DNA from: Rohdeia mirabilis
GTDB taxonomy: Bacteria; Planctomycetota; UBA1135; GCA-002686595
Assembly: GCA_007750655.1 (NCBI GenBank)
Contig: CP036290.1
Coordinates: 2,852,001 to 2,916,000, forward strand
Length of the DNA stretch: 64,000 bases
Direction: 5' to 3'
The position numbers and the translations under genes were made by a program. Under the pieces are notes generated by a model. It had not been told where the DNA came from, did not search any database, and saw only the letters and a list, made by a program, of their open reading frames with translations. This document shows positions 1 through 9,789 of the stretch, piece by piece (position 1 is the stretch's first letter; every line of letters starts with the position of its first letter).

Positions 1-1211
1 AGCGCGGGCCAGGCGCCGTTCGCCGCGCGCGCGGCCTCGTCCGCCGCGAGAACGCGCGGATCGACGGGCGTGCGCCGCGAGCGTGCACGCGCGACCAGAA
101 CACCCGCGACGACCAACAGCCCGAAGGCGGCGACGGCCAACAGCGCGAACGGTCCGTCGTCGTCGCCCGCCGGTTCCGAACCGTGGTGCTCCGCAGGCAC
201 CTCTGCGTCCCGTGCTCCCGGCACGTCGGCTCCGCCCGCTCCGTTCGGTCCCGGCAGCACGACCGGCATCTGGACCGAGGCCGCGAGCGTGCGGTAGCCG
301 GCACCGGGCTCGAACAAGTCGAGCTCGAACTCGAGTGGACGCCGCGGCCCGGCTGCGACGGCGACGAACTCGTAGGTCAGCTCGAGTGCGTCGCTCTCCG
401 TCCGTGCACGCACGCCGAGGAAATGGACGTCCGTGTCGTCCACGGGCCTCGGAGGCGCGCGACGCACCAGGTCGAGATTGCGCTCACCGACGACGCGCAG
501 ACCGACCTCGAACTTCGCGTCCACCTCCACTTCGCCGGGCCGCACGTCGCCCCCTTCCAGCTCGAACGCCCCCACCACGCCCTCGAAGCCGAGCGGCGCG
601 CCATCCGTCGGCAACGGGCGCAGCAGCGGTCGCCACGCGGCGTCCGCGCGCACCAGGACGGCGCGCCGATCGAGGGGCACCCGCTCGCCGAACAGGTCCG
701 TTCGAAAGTGGTCGGCCACAGCGAGCTCGGCGCGCGGCGCGAGGTCTGCGAGTGCAGCGGGCCCGTCGGCGCGCAGCTCGAGTTCGACCGCGAAGACCGC
801 CCACGTCGCGCCGTCCAACTCGCGATCCGCGTCGCGTCGCGCCGACGCCGTGACGCCGTCGAGCGCGATCGACAGGCGCGCCTCGTCGCTCTCGCTCGGC
901 AGTCGCACGAGCTCGCCACCGTCGGCCCGACCGTCCAGGCCGACGGCGTCCCCGACGCCCGTCCACACGAGCGCCGGAACGTCGAGTACGCGCAGGGACG
1001 GCGCGATCACTCGTTCGTCCAGGAACGACCGCTCGACGAGCAGCTCGAGACGCAGCGTGAACGGCTCGAACACGAACGGTTCGGCCGGATCCAAGGAGGC
1101 CAGCAACCGCACGTGCTCGTTCTCCGCGCTCGCGCCGCCGGGTCCGGGGTCCTGTGTCGCCACGCCGGTCCAGAGCCACAGCGCACAGAGCATCGAGATC
1201 ACGTCGCTCAC
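1..1211 (-). CDS. batD: BatD-like aerotolerance membrane protein (3' end cut by window edge)
   Basis: Reading from a GTG at 1211 the frame stays open to the left edge (about 403 residues visible). The start lies inside a GTGA overlap with the stop of the upstream lipoprotein gene, so translation is probably coupled. The N-terminus has a weak hydrophobic leader, followed by a long beta-rich region (e.g. ASLDPAEPFVFEPFTLRLEL) of the kind seen in BatD oxygen-tolerance proteins. A hydrophobic helix, FALLAVAAFGLLVVAGVLV, lies near residues 355-373 and is followed by Arg-rich cytoplasmic sequence. The assignment rests on topology and position as last visible gene of a moxR-DUF58-batA-batB-batC order. 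The C-terminus is outside the window. Confidence 0.75.
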   Translation of the reverse strand, partial: MSDVISMLCALWLWTGVATQDPGPGGASAENEHVRLLASLDPAEPFVFEPFTLRLELLVERSFLDERVIAPSLRVLDVPALVWTGVGDAVGLDGRADGGELVRLPSESDEARLSIALDGVTASARRDADRELDGATWAVFAVELELRADGPAALADLAPRAELAVADHFRTDLFGERVPLDRRAVLVRADAAWRPLLRPLPTDGAPLGFEGVVGAFELEGGDVRPGEVEVDAKFEVGLRVVGERNLDLVRRAPPRPVDDTDVHFLGVRARTESDALELTYEFVAVAAGPRRPLEFELDLFEPGAGYRTLAASVQMPVVLPGPNGAGGADVPGARDAEVPAEHHGSEPAGDDDGPFALLAVAAFGLLVVAGVLVARARSRRTPVDPRVLAADEAARAANGAWPA

Positions 1212-2017
1212 CAGTCCTTCTCCACATCGGTGCCCGTCGACCGCCGCCGCTGTGCGCGCGCGTCGAGCTTGTCCTGTTCGGCTCGCACGAGCGCCTCCAG
1301 CAGTTGCGCGAGTTCGTCGTCGCCGAGTGCCCCCAGCGGTGCGCGCGCGGTATCGGTGGCAGCGTCCTCGCCCGTCGCGGGTGCGGTCCCCGAGCCGTCG
1401 TCGGTCGGTACCAGCTGGACGTTCGGCGTGCCGTCCGCGGCGACCACGGACGCCGCGGGCTCGGCGGCGTCGCGCTCGCGCGTCCAGCGTTCGCTGCGCG
1501 CGGCCATGCGCTCGACGTTGCGCGCCGCGGCCGACCACCCGCCGCGCACGAGCACCGCGGACGCGAACGCCGCCTGCGCCTCGTTCGCGAGCGCGATGGC
1601 GGCGTCGAAGGCGAACGGCTCGGCCTCGGGTCCCTCGGCCTGCGCGCGGGCGCGGTCCGCGCGCCGCGCCCGAACCGCTCCGATCACGAGCCACCCGTCC
1701 GCGACGCGCGCGCGATCGTCCGCGGCCACGAGTTCGCGTGCGACGGACTCCGCGGTCGCCAGTTCGTCCGCACGCAGAGCGGCCAACGCGCGATCGTGCA
1801 GGAGGTCCAGGTGGTCGCTCCGGCGCTCGGGTGCCACGAGATCGAGCGCCTGCTCGAGCAGGGCGGACGCGGCGGTCGCGCGCCCGGCCTCGAGTTCCGC
1901 CGCGCCCCGCGCGTGGAGATCGAGCACCGCGCCCCGCTGCGCACAGCCCGTGAGCACGAGCAGCGCCAAGAGCGTTCCCCGCTGCGCCCAGGAGGGCACC
2001 TTCGCAGCCCGGCTCAT
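1208..2017 (-). CDS. BatC-like TPR lipoprotein
   Basis: 269 residues. The N-terminus is a lipoprotein signal with lipobox LTGC, so Cys25 would be acylated and the protein exported. Residues about 30-200 are Ala/Leu/Glu-rich helical repeats (ALLEQALDLV, ALRADELATAESVARELV) that look like TPR units. The C-terminal 70 residues are acidic and probably disordered. The ATG sits in an ATGA overlap with batB, and the gene ends in a GTGA overlap with batD. Position between batB and batD matches BatC, a TPR protein thought to scaffold the Bat complex. The function is inferred from context, because TPR sequence alone is not diagnostic. Confidence 0.7.
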   Translation of the reverse strand: MSRAAKVPSWAQRGTLLALLVLTGCAQRGAVLDLHARGAAELEAGRATAASALLEQALDLVAPERRSDHLDLLHDRALAALRADELATAESVARELVAADDRARVADGWLVIGAVRARRADRARAQAEGPEAEPFAFDAAIALANEAQAAFASAVLVRGGWSAAARNVERMAARSERWTRERDAAEPAASVVAADGTPNVQLVPTDDGSGTAPATGEDAATDTARAPLGALGDDELAQLLEALVRAEQDKLDARAQRRRSTGTDVEKDW

Positions 2018-3075
2018 CGCACGACCTCCAGACCCGACACGACCATCCGTGAAGGTCCTCCGTGCGCTCGGCCCAAGAGGAGGCACGCGAGCCCCGCGCC
2101 GAGGAACCACTGGAATCGGACCGGACGTTCGCGCCGCTCCCGATCGCCGAGATCCGCGCGCGCGAGATCGGCCAGCGGCCCGTTCGCGAGCGCTCGACCC
2201 GCGCTGCCGCGCTCGGACTCGACGAACCGCAGCGAACTGCCGGCGGCGCCCGCGCGCACCAGGCTCTCGAGCGACGTCCGCCCGAGCGCCGTGACCACCT
2301 CGACGCCGTCGCGATCGCGGACGAAGCCGGTGCCGTCCGCGTTCGGGATCTTCGCACCGCGCTCGGACCCGACGCCGATCACGTGCACCGCGACTTCGCG
2401 TTCGGCGAGACGCTCGGCCACCTCGCGCCCAGAGCCGCCGTGGTCCTCGCCGTCGGTCACCAGGACGACGGCCGCGGGCCGGGACGCTTCGGCCTCGGCG
2501 TCGTCGTCCCCGTCGCGCCTCGACGCGAGGACGTTCGCGGCGACCTCGAGTGCTGCTCCGAGGTCGGTACCGCCCGCGAGGTCGTCGTCCGTGTCGAGCG
2601 CTCGCAGCGACTCGAGCAACGAACGGGCGTCGGTGGTGGGTGCCGCGACCAATCGCGCGTCGCCGGCGAACGCCACCAACGCGATGCGGTCGTTCGCAGC
2701 CCGCTCGACGAGCGTCTCGAGCTCGCTGCGCGCCGCCGCCAATCGGTGGGGCCGCACGTCCTGCGCCCCCATCGAACGGGACACGTCGAGGCACAGCACG
2801 AGGTCGATGCCGCGCTCCTCGATCGGAACCACGGGCCGGCCGAAGCGCGGGTCGGCCGCGGCGACCACGCAGGCTGCGAGACCGACGAGCGCGAACGCAC
2901 GCGCGGCGGCGCTGCGACCGCGCGGCGGCGCGAAGGCGAGCGACGCCCGCCCGAAGTCGCGCACGCGCCGCGCCGCCGCTCGGTGGTCGAGCCAGCGCAG
3001 GAGCACGAATGCCACCGGCACGAAGGCCAGAGCGCTCAGTCGCACCGGGTGCTCGAACACCTCGACGACGCTCAC
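2014..3075 (-). CDS. batB: BatB-type VWA membrane protein
   Basis: 353 residues from a GTG (3075) that overlaps the batA stop by four bases. Hydrophobic helices lie at about residues 13-28 and 58-75. A von Willebrand A domain follows, with a complete MIDAS start, D97-x-S99-x-S101 in CLDVSRSM, and later metal-site motifs GGTDLG and VTDGEDHGG. A last membrane helix (FLGAGLACLLLG) is near the C-terminus. This two-TM, VWA, one-TM plan is typical of BatA/BatB. It probably binds a divalent ion through the VWA domain on one face of the cytoplasmic membrane and works with MoxR and the neighbouring proteins. A role in oxidative or envelope stress is known for related operons but is not shown by the sequence. 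Confidence 0.85.
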   Translation of the reverse strand: MSVVEVFEHPVRLSALAFVPVAFVLLRWLDHRAAARRVRDFGRASLAFAPPRGRSAAARAFALVGLAACVVAAADPRFGRPVVPIEERGIDLVLCLDVSRSMGAQDVRPHRLAAARSELETLVERAANDRIALVAFAGDARLVAAPTTDARSLLESLRALDTDDDLAGGTDLGAALEVAANVLASRRDGDDDAEAEASRPAAVVLVTDGEDHGGSGREVAERLAEREVAVHVIGVGSERGAKIPNADGTGFVRDRDGVEVVTALGRTSLESLVRAGAAGSSLRFVESERGSAGRALANGPLADLARADLGDRERRERPVRFQWFLGAGLACLLLGRAHGGPSRMVVSGLEVVR

Positions 3076-4073
3076 GGACGCACCTCGAGGACGGTCGTGG
3101 AGAGAACGCGCGCGAGTCCTAGCAGGGCCAGGCCGACCGCCACGAACGCCGCGTAGCGTTCGCGCAGGTCGAACCGCGGCGACGTCAACTCGACGCGCTC
3201 GAGCCGGTCGATCGCCGCGAACGCCGCTGCGAGTCCGTCGCGGTCGTTCGCTCGGAAGAAGCTCCCGCTGGTGTGCGCAGCGAGGTCGCGCAGGTCGCGT
3301 TCCTCGAGTTGGACGTCGGGCCCGCCGCTGCCCACGACGATGGTGTGCACGCGCACGTCCAGCGTGCGGGCGAGGCGCGCCGCGTCGCGCGGCGTCACGC
3401 CGAGGCCACCGTCGACGGCCACGTTCTCGATCCCGTCCGACAACAGGACGACCACGCGCGACGGGGCACCGCGAGAGGCCAACAGCTCCGCCGCGCGCCC
3501 CACCGCGAGCCCGATGCCCGTCGCGTCCTCGTCGCTCTGCGCTTCGACCGTTCGCAGCGTTCCGAGCGCTTCGACGAGGGCGGCTTCGTCGAGGGTCGGC
3601 GGCGTCACGACGTCCACGAAGCGAGCGAAGCGCAGCAGCGCGATCCGGTCGTCGCTGCGGGCGCGCGCGAAGTTCCGGGCCGTGTCGACGGCCACCTCGA
3701 GGCGTGTGCGGTCCGGATCCAGATCGCGCTCGGTCATCGACGACGAGACGTCGAGACAGATGGCGATGTCGACGCCGCGTTCGACCACCGGACGCGGGAT
3801 ACGCTCGACGGGTCGCGCGAGGGCGATCGCGATCGAAGCGACGCCCAGGACGCGCACCACTCCTGGAACGCCGACGAGTCGCGCCCGCACCCCGCGCGGA
3901 AGTGGCGTGGTCCGTTCGCCAGGAAGCAGCGCGTTCGCTGCTCCGACTCGCAGCGCCGAGGGACGGACGCGCGCGCGCCAGACGGCGTGGGCGAGCGCGA
4001 CGAACAGCACGGGCACGAGCAGGACCGGGTCCACGAGGTAGAACCCGAAAGTCGACTCCATCCAGGCGTTCAC
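3072..4073 (-). CDS. batA: BatA-type VWA membrane protein
   Basis: 333 residues from GTG 4073, which overlaps the upstream stop (GTGA). An ATG four codons further in (4061) is an alternative. The order is N-terminal membrane helix (PVLLVPVLFVALAHAVW), basic loop, second helix (about 68-87), then a VWA domain with intact MIDAS D108-x-S110-x-S112 (CLDVSSSM), the motif DATGIG and LLSDGIEN, and a C-terminal membrane helix (YAAFVAVGLALLGLA). The sequence and order place it as BatA, paired with BatB directly downstream. Both VWA domains keep their metal ligands, so both are probably active in ion-dependent protein binding. Confidence 0.85.
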   Translation of the reverse strand: MNAWMESTFGFYLVDPVLLVPVLFVALAHAVWRARVRPSALRVGAANALLPGERTTPLPRGVRARLVGVPGVVRVLGVASIAIALARPVERIPRPVVERGVDIAICLDVSSSMTERDLDPDRTRLEVAVDTARNFARARSDDRIALLRFARFVDVVTPPTLDEAALVEALGTLRTVEAQSDEDATGIGLAVGRAAELLASRGAPSRVVVLLSDGIENVAVDGGLGVTPRDAARLARTLDVRVHTIVVGSGGPDVQLEERDLRDLAAHTSGSFFRANDRDGLAAAFAAIDRLERVELTSPRFDLRERYAAFVAVGLALLGLARVLSTTVLEVRP

Positions 4074-5056
4074 GCGGCGCCTCCGGCCGTGGGCGCGTGC
4101 TCCGTCGGGCCAGTGCTGCGCTCGAGCAGCTGCACGGCGGCGCGCGCGCGCTCGACGCGGCTGGCGCGCTCGCGCGGTCCGTCGCTCGCGCGCGCGAAAC
4201 GCACCCTGTCGACGGCGCGGCCCACTCCGACGAGCTCGCGCACGACGTCCGGCGCGCCGTGGCGTTCCAGTGCACTGGCCACCTCGTCGACGGTGCTCTC
4301 GGCGAACGACACGCCGCAGACGAGCCCGAGAGCTTCGCGCGCGGTGGACCACAGCTCGCCGTTCCACTGCGCGGCGGCGCTCGGGTCCAGGTCCTGCGCG
4401 GCGCGCTCGCCCAGGCGTTCGAGTCGCCCGACGAGCGCTGCGACCGCGGCCGCGTGCTCGGCCGCCCGACGCGCGGCCCGTTCGGTCCGGGCGTCGCGGT
4501 CCTGGCGGCGCGCGACGAGTCGCGTTCGCACCCGCGCCAGGCCGGCGATCGAGACGAAGAGGACACACAGCAGCGCGAGCGCGGTCCAGACCATCGAACG
4601 CCGCGCCGGTCCGCGCGGAGCGAGCGGCACCTCGAGCGCGCCGTCGTCGACGGCGGTCAGTGAACTGCGCACGGTCAGCTCGAGCGGCTCGGCGCGCGCC
4701 TCGACCGCCCCACCGGTCGCGACGTCGCGCGCCACGAGCACCAGGTCGTCGAGGACGAGCGTACCGACGTCGAACGCGTGGGCGCGCAGTCGGCGCGTCT
4801 CGACCGTGCGGCCGCCCGAGAGATCGCGGCGGACATCGACCTCGACGACGCGCAGCGGTGCCAGGCGGCGCTCGCTGAAGGGTTCGGGCTCGAGGTCACC
4901 GCTCCAGCTGCGCGTCACCACCAACTCGAACGGCTCGCCCACCTCGACCGCGACCGTCGGTGCGCCGCGGACCGCGTAGGCGAGTCGCGCGTCGTCGTTC
5001 CGCGCGTGCCCCACACCGAGCACGACCGCGAGAACCCACGTGAGCACGGACGTCAC
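4070..5056 (-). CDS. Bat-operon membrane protein, BatD-like N-terminus
   Basis: 328 residues from GTG 5056, which overlaps the DUF58 stop (GTGA). A signal-type helix (TSVLTWVLAVVLGVGHA) is followed by a beta-rich exported region with a BatD-like phrase (VGEPFELVVTRSWSGDL). A central membrane helix (MVWTALALLCVLFVSIAGL) lies near residue 175, and a helical cytoplasmic tail rich in Arg, Ala and Glu follows. In many bacteria the gene between DUF58 and batA encodes a small membrane protein of the DUF4381 type. The position fits, but I cannot confirm that family from sequence. It probably helps anchor the MoxR/DUF58 partners to the two VWA proteins. Confidence 0.6.
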   Translation of the reverse strand: MTSVLTWVLAVVLGVGHARNDDARLAYAVRGAPTVAVEVGEPFELVVTRSWSGDLEPEPFSERRLAPLRVVEVDVRRDLSGGRTVETRRLRAHAFDVGTLVLDDLVLVARDVATGGAVEARAEPLELTVRSSLTAVDDGALEVPLAPRGPARRSMVWTALALLCVLFVSIAGLARVRTRLVARRQDRDARTERAARRAAEHAAAVAALVGRLERLGERAAQDLDPSAAAQWNGELWSTAREALGLVCGVSFAESTVDEVASALERHGAPDVVRELVGVGRAVDRVRFARASDGPRERASRVERARAAVQLLERSTGPTEHAPTAGGAA

Positions 5057-5979
5057 CGCCGGGCCTCGCGCGTTCGGAAGAGTTCGAGCACCGGAGCCAG
5101 GAGCGCGTCCGGGTCGCGCTCGAACGGAATCGGGACCTCGACGTGATCGACGCCCGCGCGCCGACAGTCCTCGGCGAATCGAGCCGAGAGTCCGCGAGCG
5201 CGCCGCTCCCACTCGGCCCGGAACGCCGGCGTGTCCGCGTCGACGATCTCTGGGTGCGTGCCGTCGTTCCCGCCCAGGCGCACGAGCCCCCGCAGAACGC
5301 CCGGAGCGAGCTCGGCGGGCACGACGCGGATCGCGACCAGGTCGTGGCGCCGCGCGTGGGCCCGGAAGGCGGGCACGTCGAGCGGCTCGGTGAAGTCCGA
5401 CAGGACGAAGACGAGCGAACGCCTCCGGGTCGCCCGTCGCACGCGTTCGAGGGCGCCGAGGTGCCCGACGGGGCGCTCGCCGTCGGTGTCCGCGGGTCGC
5501 AGCGCCAGGACGTCGCGCACGATTCGCAGGGCGTGCGAGGCACCGCGTCCGGGCGGAACCACGTGGGCGAAGCGCCGCCCGAAGTGCACCGCACCGACGC
5601 GATCGCCGCGGTCGTCGGCGGTGAGGGCGAGTGCGGCGCAGACGGCGGCCAGCGCGCGCCGCACGGACGTGGCGCCGATGCCGGTGTCGACGCTCGGCCC
5701 GACGTGCACGGCGAAGACGACGCCGCGGTCGCGCTCCTCCGAGAAGGTCTTCACGAACGGCCGACCGAGACGCGCGGTGACGTTCCAGTCGACGCTGCGC
5801 GGATCGTCGCCGAGCACGTACTCGCGCACCTGCTCGAACTCCTGGCCCGTCCCCTTGAACGCCGACGCGTAGCCGCCGGCCACCTGACTGCGGACGCGCC
5901 GACGCGACCAGGCGGCGATGCGACGCACCTCGGCCAGGACTTCGGCGAGCTCCTCTGCGTCGGGTTCGATGCGGCTCAC
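5053..5979 (-). CDS. DUF58 domain protein, MoxR partner
   Basis: 308 residues from GTG 5979. The family signature is clear: a block near residues 41-70 reads GTGQEFEQVREYVLGDD followed by PRSVDWNVTARLG, the most conserved part of DUF58. The remainder resembles a degenerate VWA fold, with LVFVLSDFTEPLD in place of the second metal motif. It has no signal peptide and only weak hydrophobic stretches, so it is probably cytoplasmic. It follows moxR with a 10-base gap and overlaps the next gene by four bases, the classical moxR-DUF58 order. Function is unknown beyond genetic association with MoxR ATPases. Confidence 0.9.
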   Translation of the reverse strand: MSRIEPDAEELAEVLAEVRRIAAWSRRRVRSQVAGGYASAFKGTGQEFEQVREYVLGDDPRSVDWNVTARLGRPFVKTFSEERDRGVVFAVHVGPSVDTGIGATSVRRALAAVCAALALTADDRGDRVGAVHFGRRFAHVVPPGRGASHALRIVRDVLALRPADTDGERPVGHLGALERVRRATRRRSLVFVLSDFTEPLDVPAFRAHARRHDLVAIRVVPAELAPGVLRGLVRLGGNDGTHPEIVDADTPAFRAEWERRARGLSARFAEDCRRAGVDHVEVPIPFERDPDALLAPVLELFRTREARR

Positions 5980-5989
5980 GTCGCCCGCG

Positions 5990-7030
<1,041 letters not shown>

Positions 7031-7135
7031 GGGGAAGAAGTCTACTGAGCGACTCCCTCGTCGGCTCGCACCGGCTATGCGAAGATCCTGGCCGGATCCA
7101 CTGGCCAGACCACCGTCCGAGACCTCCATCCGCCC

Positions 7136-9385
7136 ATGCTTCGAAACCGTAACCGTCGTGCTCTCCTGACGCTCGCGATCGCCCTCACCGGCCTCGTCCT
7201 GGAGCCGCGAACGACCGCACAGGATCGAGCCGGCGCCGAGGACGCGAACGGCTCGAGCCCTGCGGCCCAGGACGGTGGCGCGACCCCGGCTCCGAACGGC
7301 GCGGCGGGCGGGCTGACGCGCGAGCAGATGTGGTACGCGCCGACCGCGACGGACTGGGCGAAGCCGGTGCTGATCGAATGGCAGCGCACGTGGGAGGACG
7401 CGCGCGCTCTGTCGCTCGCGACCAATCGCCCGATCCTCGTGTGCGTGAACATGGACGGTGAGATCGCCAGCGAGCACTACGCCGGCATCCGCTACCGCCA
7501 GCCGGAGATCGCGGCCCTGTACGAACCGTACGTGTGCGTGATCGCGTCGACCTACCGGCACAACCCGCGCGACTACGACGAGGCCGGCAACCGGATCCCG
7601 TGCCCGCGCTTCGGGACCGTGACCTGCGGTGAGCACATCTGGATCGAGCCGATCCTCTACGAGAAGTTCCTCGACGGTCAGCGCGTGGCACCGCGCCACA
7701 TCATGGTCGAGCTCGACGGGAGCGAGTCCTACGACGTCTTCTACGCCTTCGACACGCAGTCCGTGTTCGACACCATCGAACGCGGCATCACCGAACGCGA
7801 GGACGCGCCTCCGATCGTCGAACGCGGCGACCGCTCGCTGGTGGAGCGCGTCGGGAGCCCCGACAGCGCCGACCGCCAGTTGGTGGAGTCCGCCTACCTC
7901 TCGGGCCCGGCCGACCTGCGCCAGGCCCTGCTCGACGCCACGCGGAACGCCGGCGCGGACGCGTCGCTCGACCTCTTGCGACTCGGGATCCACGACCTCG
8001 ATCCGAAGCTGGCCCAGGCGGCGCGCGAGCGACTGGCCCAGGCCGAGTCGGCCGACGCGATCGGACTCATCAACCTGTCCCTGCGCGCCGCACTGGACTC
8101 GGACGAGCGTCGCGCGTTGATCGGCGCCCTCGAACGGCTCGGTGAGCAGTCGCCCCAGGCGCGCTTGCTGGCAGCGGTCCATCGCGGACTCGACGAGACG
8201 CGCACGACCATCGACGTCGACGCCTGGCGCACGGCGGCCCGTTCGTCGCGCCGGACCATGAGCCCCGAGGACCTCGGCGCACTGGCGCGCGCGGCGGAGG
8301 CGACGGACGCCGAGGCCCAGCTCGAACTGGCGGAGGCGTCGCTCGAACTGGCCTACGACGAGAGCCGCCCGCGCGAGTTCCGAACCCTCCTGGCCGAGGA
8401 CGCGCGCGCGGCACTCGAGCGCGCCGTCACCGCGGGCGCGACCGGTTGGCGCGTGGACGCGGCACGTGCGCTGGCCGCCCACCGACTCGGTGAACGCGAA
8501 CTGGCCCTCGAGTCGGCGCGCGCGGCCGTCGAGAAGTTGCCCGCCGGCGATACGCGCTGGAGTGCGAGTGCCGTGCTCGCCATCCACGCCGACGCCCTGA
8601 GGCGCGCGATCGACCGCGCCGTCCGCCGTGGCGAACCCTTCGACGAACAGTGGCTCGCCGACTACCACGCAGCGAGCGCGGTCCTGATCGCCCACCCCGG
8701 TGCGACCGAGGACATCGCGCTCGCGCACTACGACTTCCTGTGGCGACTGGGTGCGTTCGCACCGGCCGGGCAGGTGCTGCGCGCCGCACTCGCGCGCTAT
8801 CCCGATTCGTTCGCGGTGCACGCGCGCTTCCGCGGTCACGTGTTCGAGGAGCGCGGCGCCGCGGGGTTGGAACCGGCCTACGACCGGCTCGTCGCGACCG
8901 ATCCGAGTCCGGTCCTCGAGTGGTACCGCGCCTTCGCGCGCCTCACCGCGGCCGAGTCCTTCCGACGGACGCGCGACACCGCTGCTGCGATCGGCGCCTA
9001 CGAGCGTGCGGAAGCGGGCTTCTCGCGCGCGGCCCAGCTCGAACCCGCACGCCAGGGGTCGAGCGACCACTACGCCGCCCTCGCCCTCGCGGGTCGCGCG
9101 CGACTGGCCCTCGAGGCCGGGGAACTCGAGCGCTCGACCGAACTCCTCGTCGCGGCGCTCGAGCGGGCGCCGGGGGCCGCGGGCAGCTTGGACGGCCTCA
9201 ACCTCTCGCCGTCGGACACCTCGCGCACCCTGCGAGCGGCGCTCGAGGCCGCCGAGCGAACGGACCTCGTGGAGCGGCTCGACGCGGCACTGGCCACGAT
9301 CGACCCGGCACTGCTCGAGCTGCCCGCCTACGAACGCCCCCAGCGGCCGGCTCCACGCCGTGATCGCGGAGAGCGCGACCGCTGA
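7136..9385 (+). CDS. Exported thioredoxin-fold/TPR protein without CxxC
   Basis: 749 residues with an N-terminal signal segment (ALLTLAIALTGLVLE). Residues about 85-135 resemble the opening strand and helix of a thioredoxin fold (RPILVCVNMDGEIASEHYAG, then YEPYVCVIAST), as in planctomycete proteins where a redox fold precedes TPRs, but there is no CxxC motif. From about 235 to the end the protein is Ala/Leu/Glu/Arg-rich helical repeat sequence consistent with many TPR or Sel1-like units. It diverges from moxR across a 105-bp gap. The enzymatic role is unknown; a scaffold or periplasmic quality-control protein is possible. Confidence 0.6.
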   Translation: MLRNRNRRALLTLAIALTGLVLEPRTTAQDRAGAEDANGSSPAAQDGGATPAPNGAAGGLTREQMWYAPTATDWAKPVLIEWQRTWEDARALSLATNRPILVCVNMDGEIASEHYAGIRYRQPEIAALYEPYVCVIASTYRHNPRDYDEAGNRIPCPRFGTVTCGEHIWIEPILYEKFLDGQRVAPRHIMVELDGSESYDVFYAFDTQSVFDTIERGITEREDAPPIVERGDRSLVERVGSPDSADRQLVESAYLSGPADLRQALLDATRNAGADASLDLLRLGIHDLDPKLAQAARERLAQAESADAIGLINLSLRAALDSDERRALIGALERLGEQSPQARLLAAVHRGLDETRTTIDVDAWRTAARSSRRTMSPEDLGALARAAEATDAEAQLELAEASLELAYDESRPREFRTLLAEDARAALERAVTAGATGWRVDAARALAAHRLGERELALESARAAVEKLPAGDTRWSASAVLAIHADALRRAIDRAVRRGEPFDEQWLADYHAASAVLIAHPGATEDIALAHYDFLWRLGAFAPAGQVLRAALARYPDSFAVHARFRGHVFEERGAAGLEPAYDRLVATDPSPVLEWYRAFARLTAAESFRRTRDTAAAIGAYERAEAGFSRAAQLEPARQGSSDHYAALALAGRARLALEAGELERSTELLVAALERAPGAAGSLDGLNLSPSDTSRTLRAALEAAERTDLVERLDAALATIDPALLELPAYERPQRPAPRRDRGERDR

Positions 9386-9789
9386 GGGTCGCACCGGCCG
9401 ACCGCCCGCCACCACGGTCGCTCGCGCGGACCTGGATCACCCTCGAAGAGCCGCAGTGCAACCACGCCGGAGAACCGCGGCGACCGACCGCCCACGCCGC
9501 CGGCGTGTTCGTTCGCGGTGTGGCGACGAACTTCGACACTTCTGGAGCGATGCTGCGGGGCCTTGGTGCGCTATGTGATGGCGCACGTGCGGCCCGGGTG
9601 TCCCCACTCGCCGCCCCAGAGCCGCATCCGAACCGATACCGCCAGCGACTCCTCTTCCCGGGACGCCCGACGGGTCGATTCACCTCTCGGTTGCTGACCG
9701 CGGCTCCTTCCAGGGCCCCGACCTTGCCGTTCTCGCGCCACGCGTCGCCTCTCTCGACTCTCGCATCGACCACTTTGGACCAGCCCTCC
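9386..9789 (+). other. Intergenic stretch, no gene seen
   Basis: 404 bp between the TPR protein and the next start. The downstream reading frame is open back to 9505, but that extension has no signal-peptide character and unusual composition, so I treat it as leader DNA. I found no convincing -35/-10 pair, hairpin terminator or structured RNA. Confidence 0.4.

Noticed and set aside
83..853. Several plus-strand Arg/Pro-rich ORFs over the batD-batA region
   Set aside because: They are frames opposite the Bat operon, with compositions typical for shadow frames and no motifs.
7031..9415. Minus-strand extension of the moxR frame into a 1141-codon ORF
   Set aside because: The part beyond 7030 is antisense to the TPR gene and low in hydrophobic residues; MoxR homology begins only at the ATG 7030.
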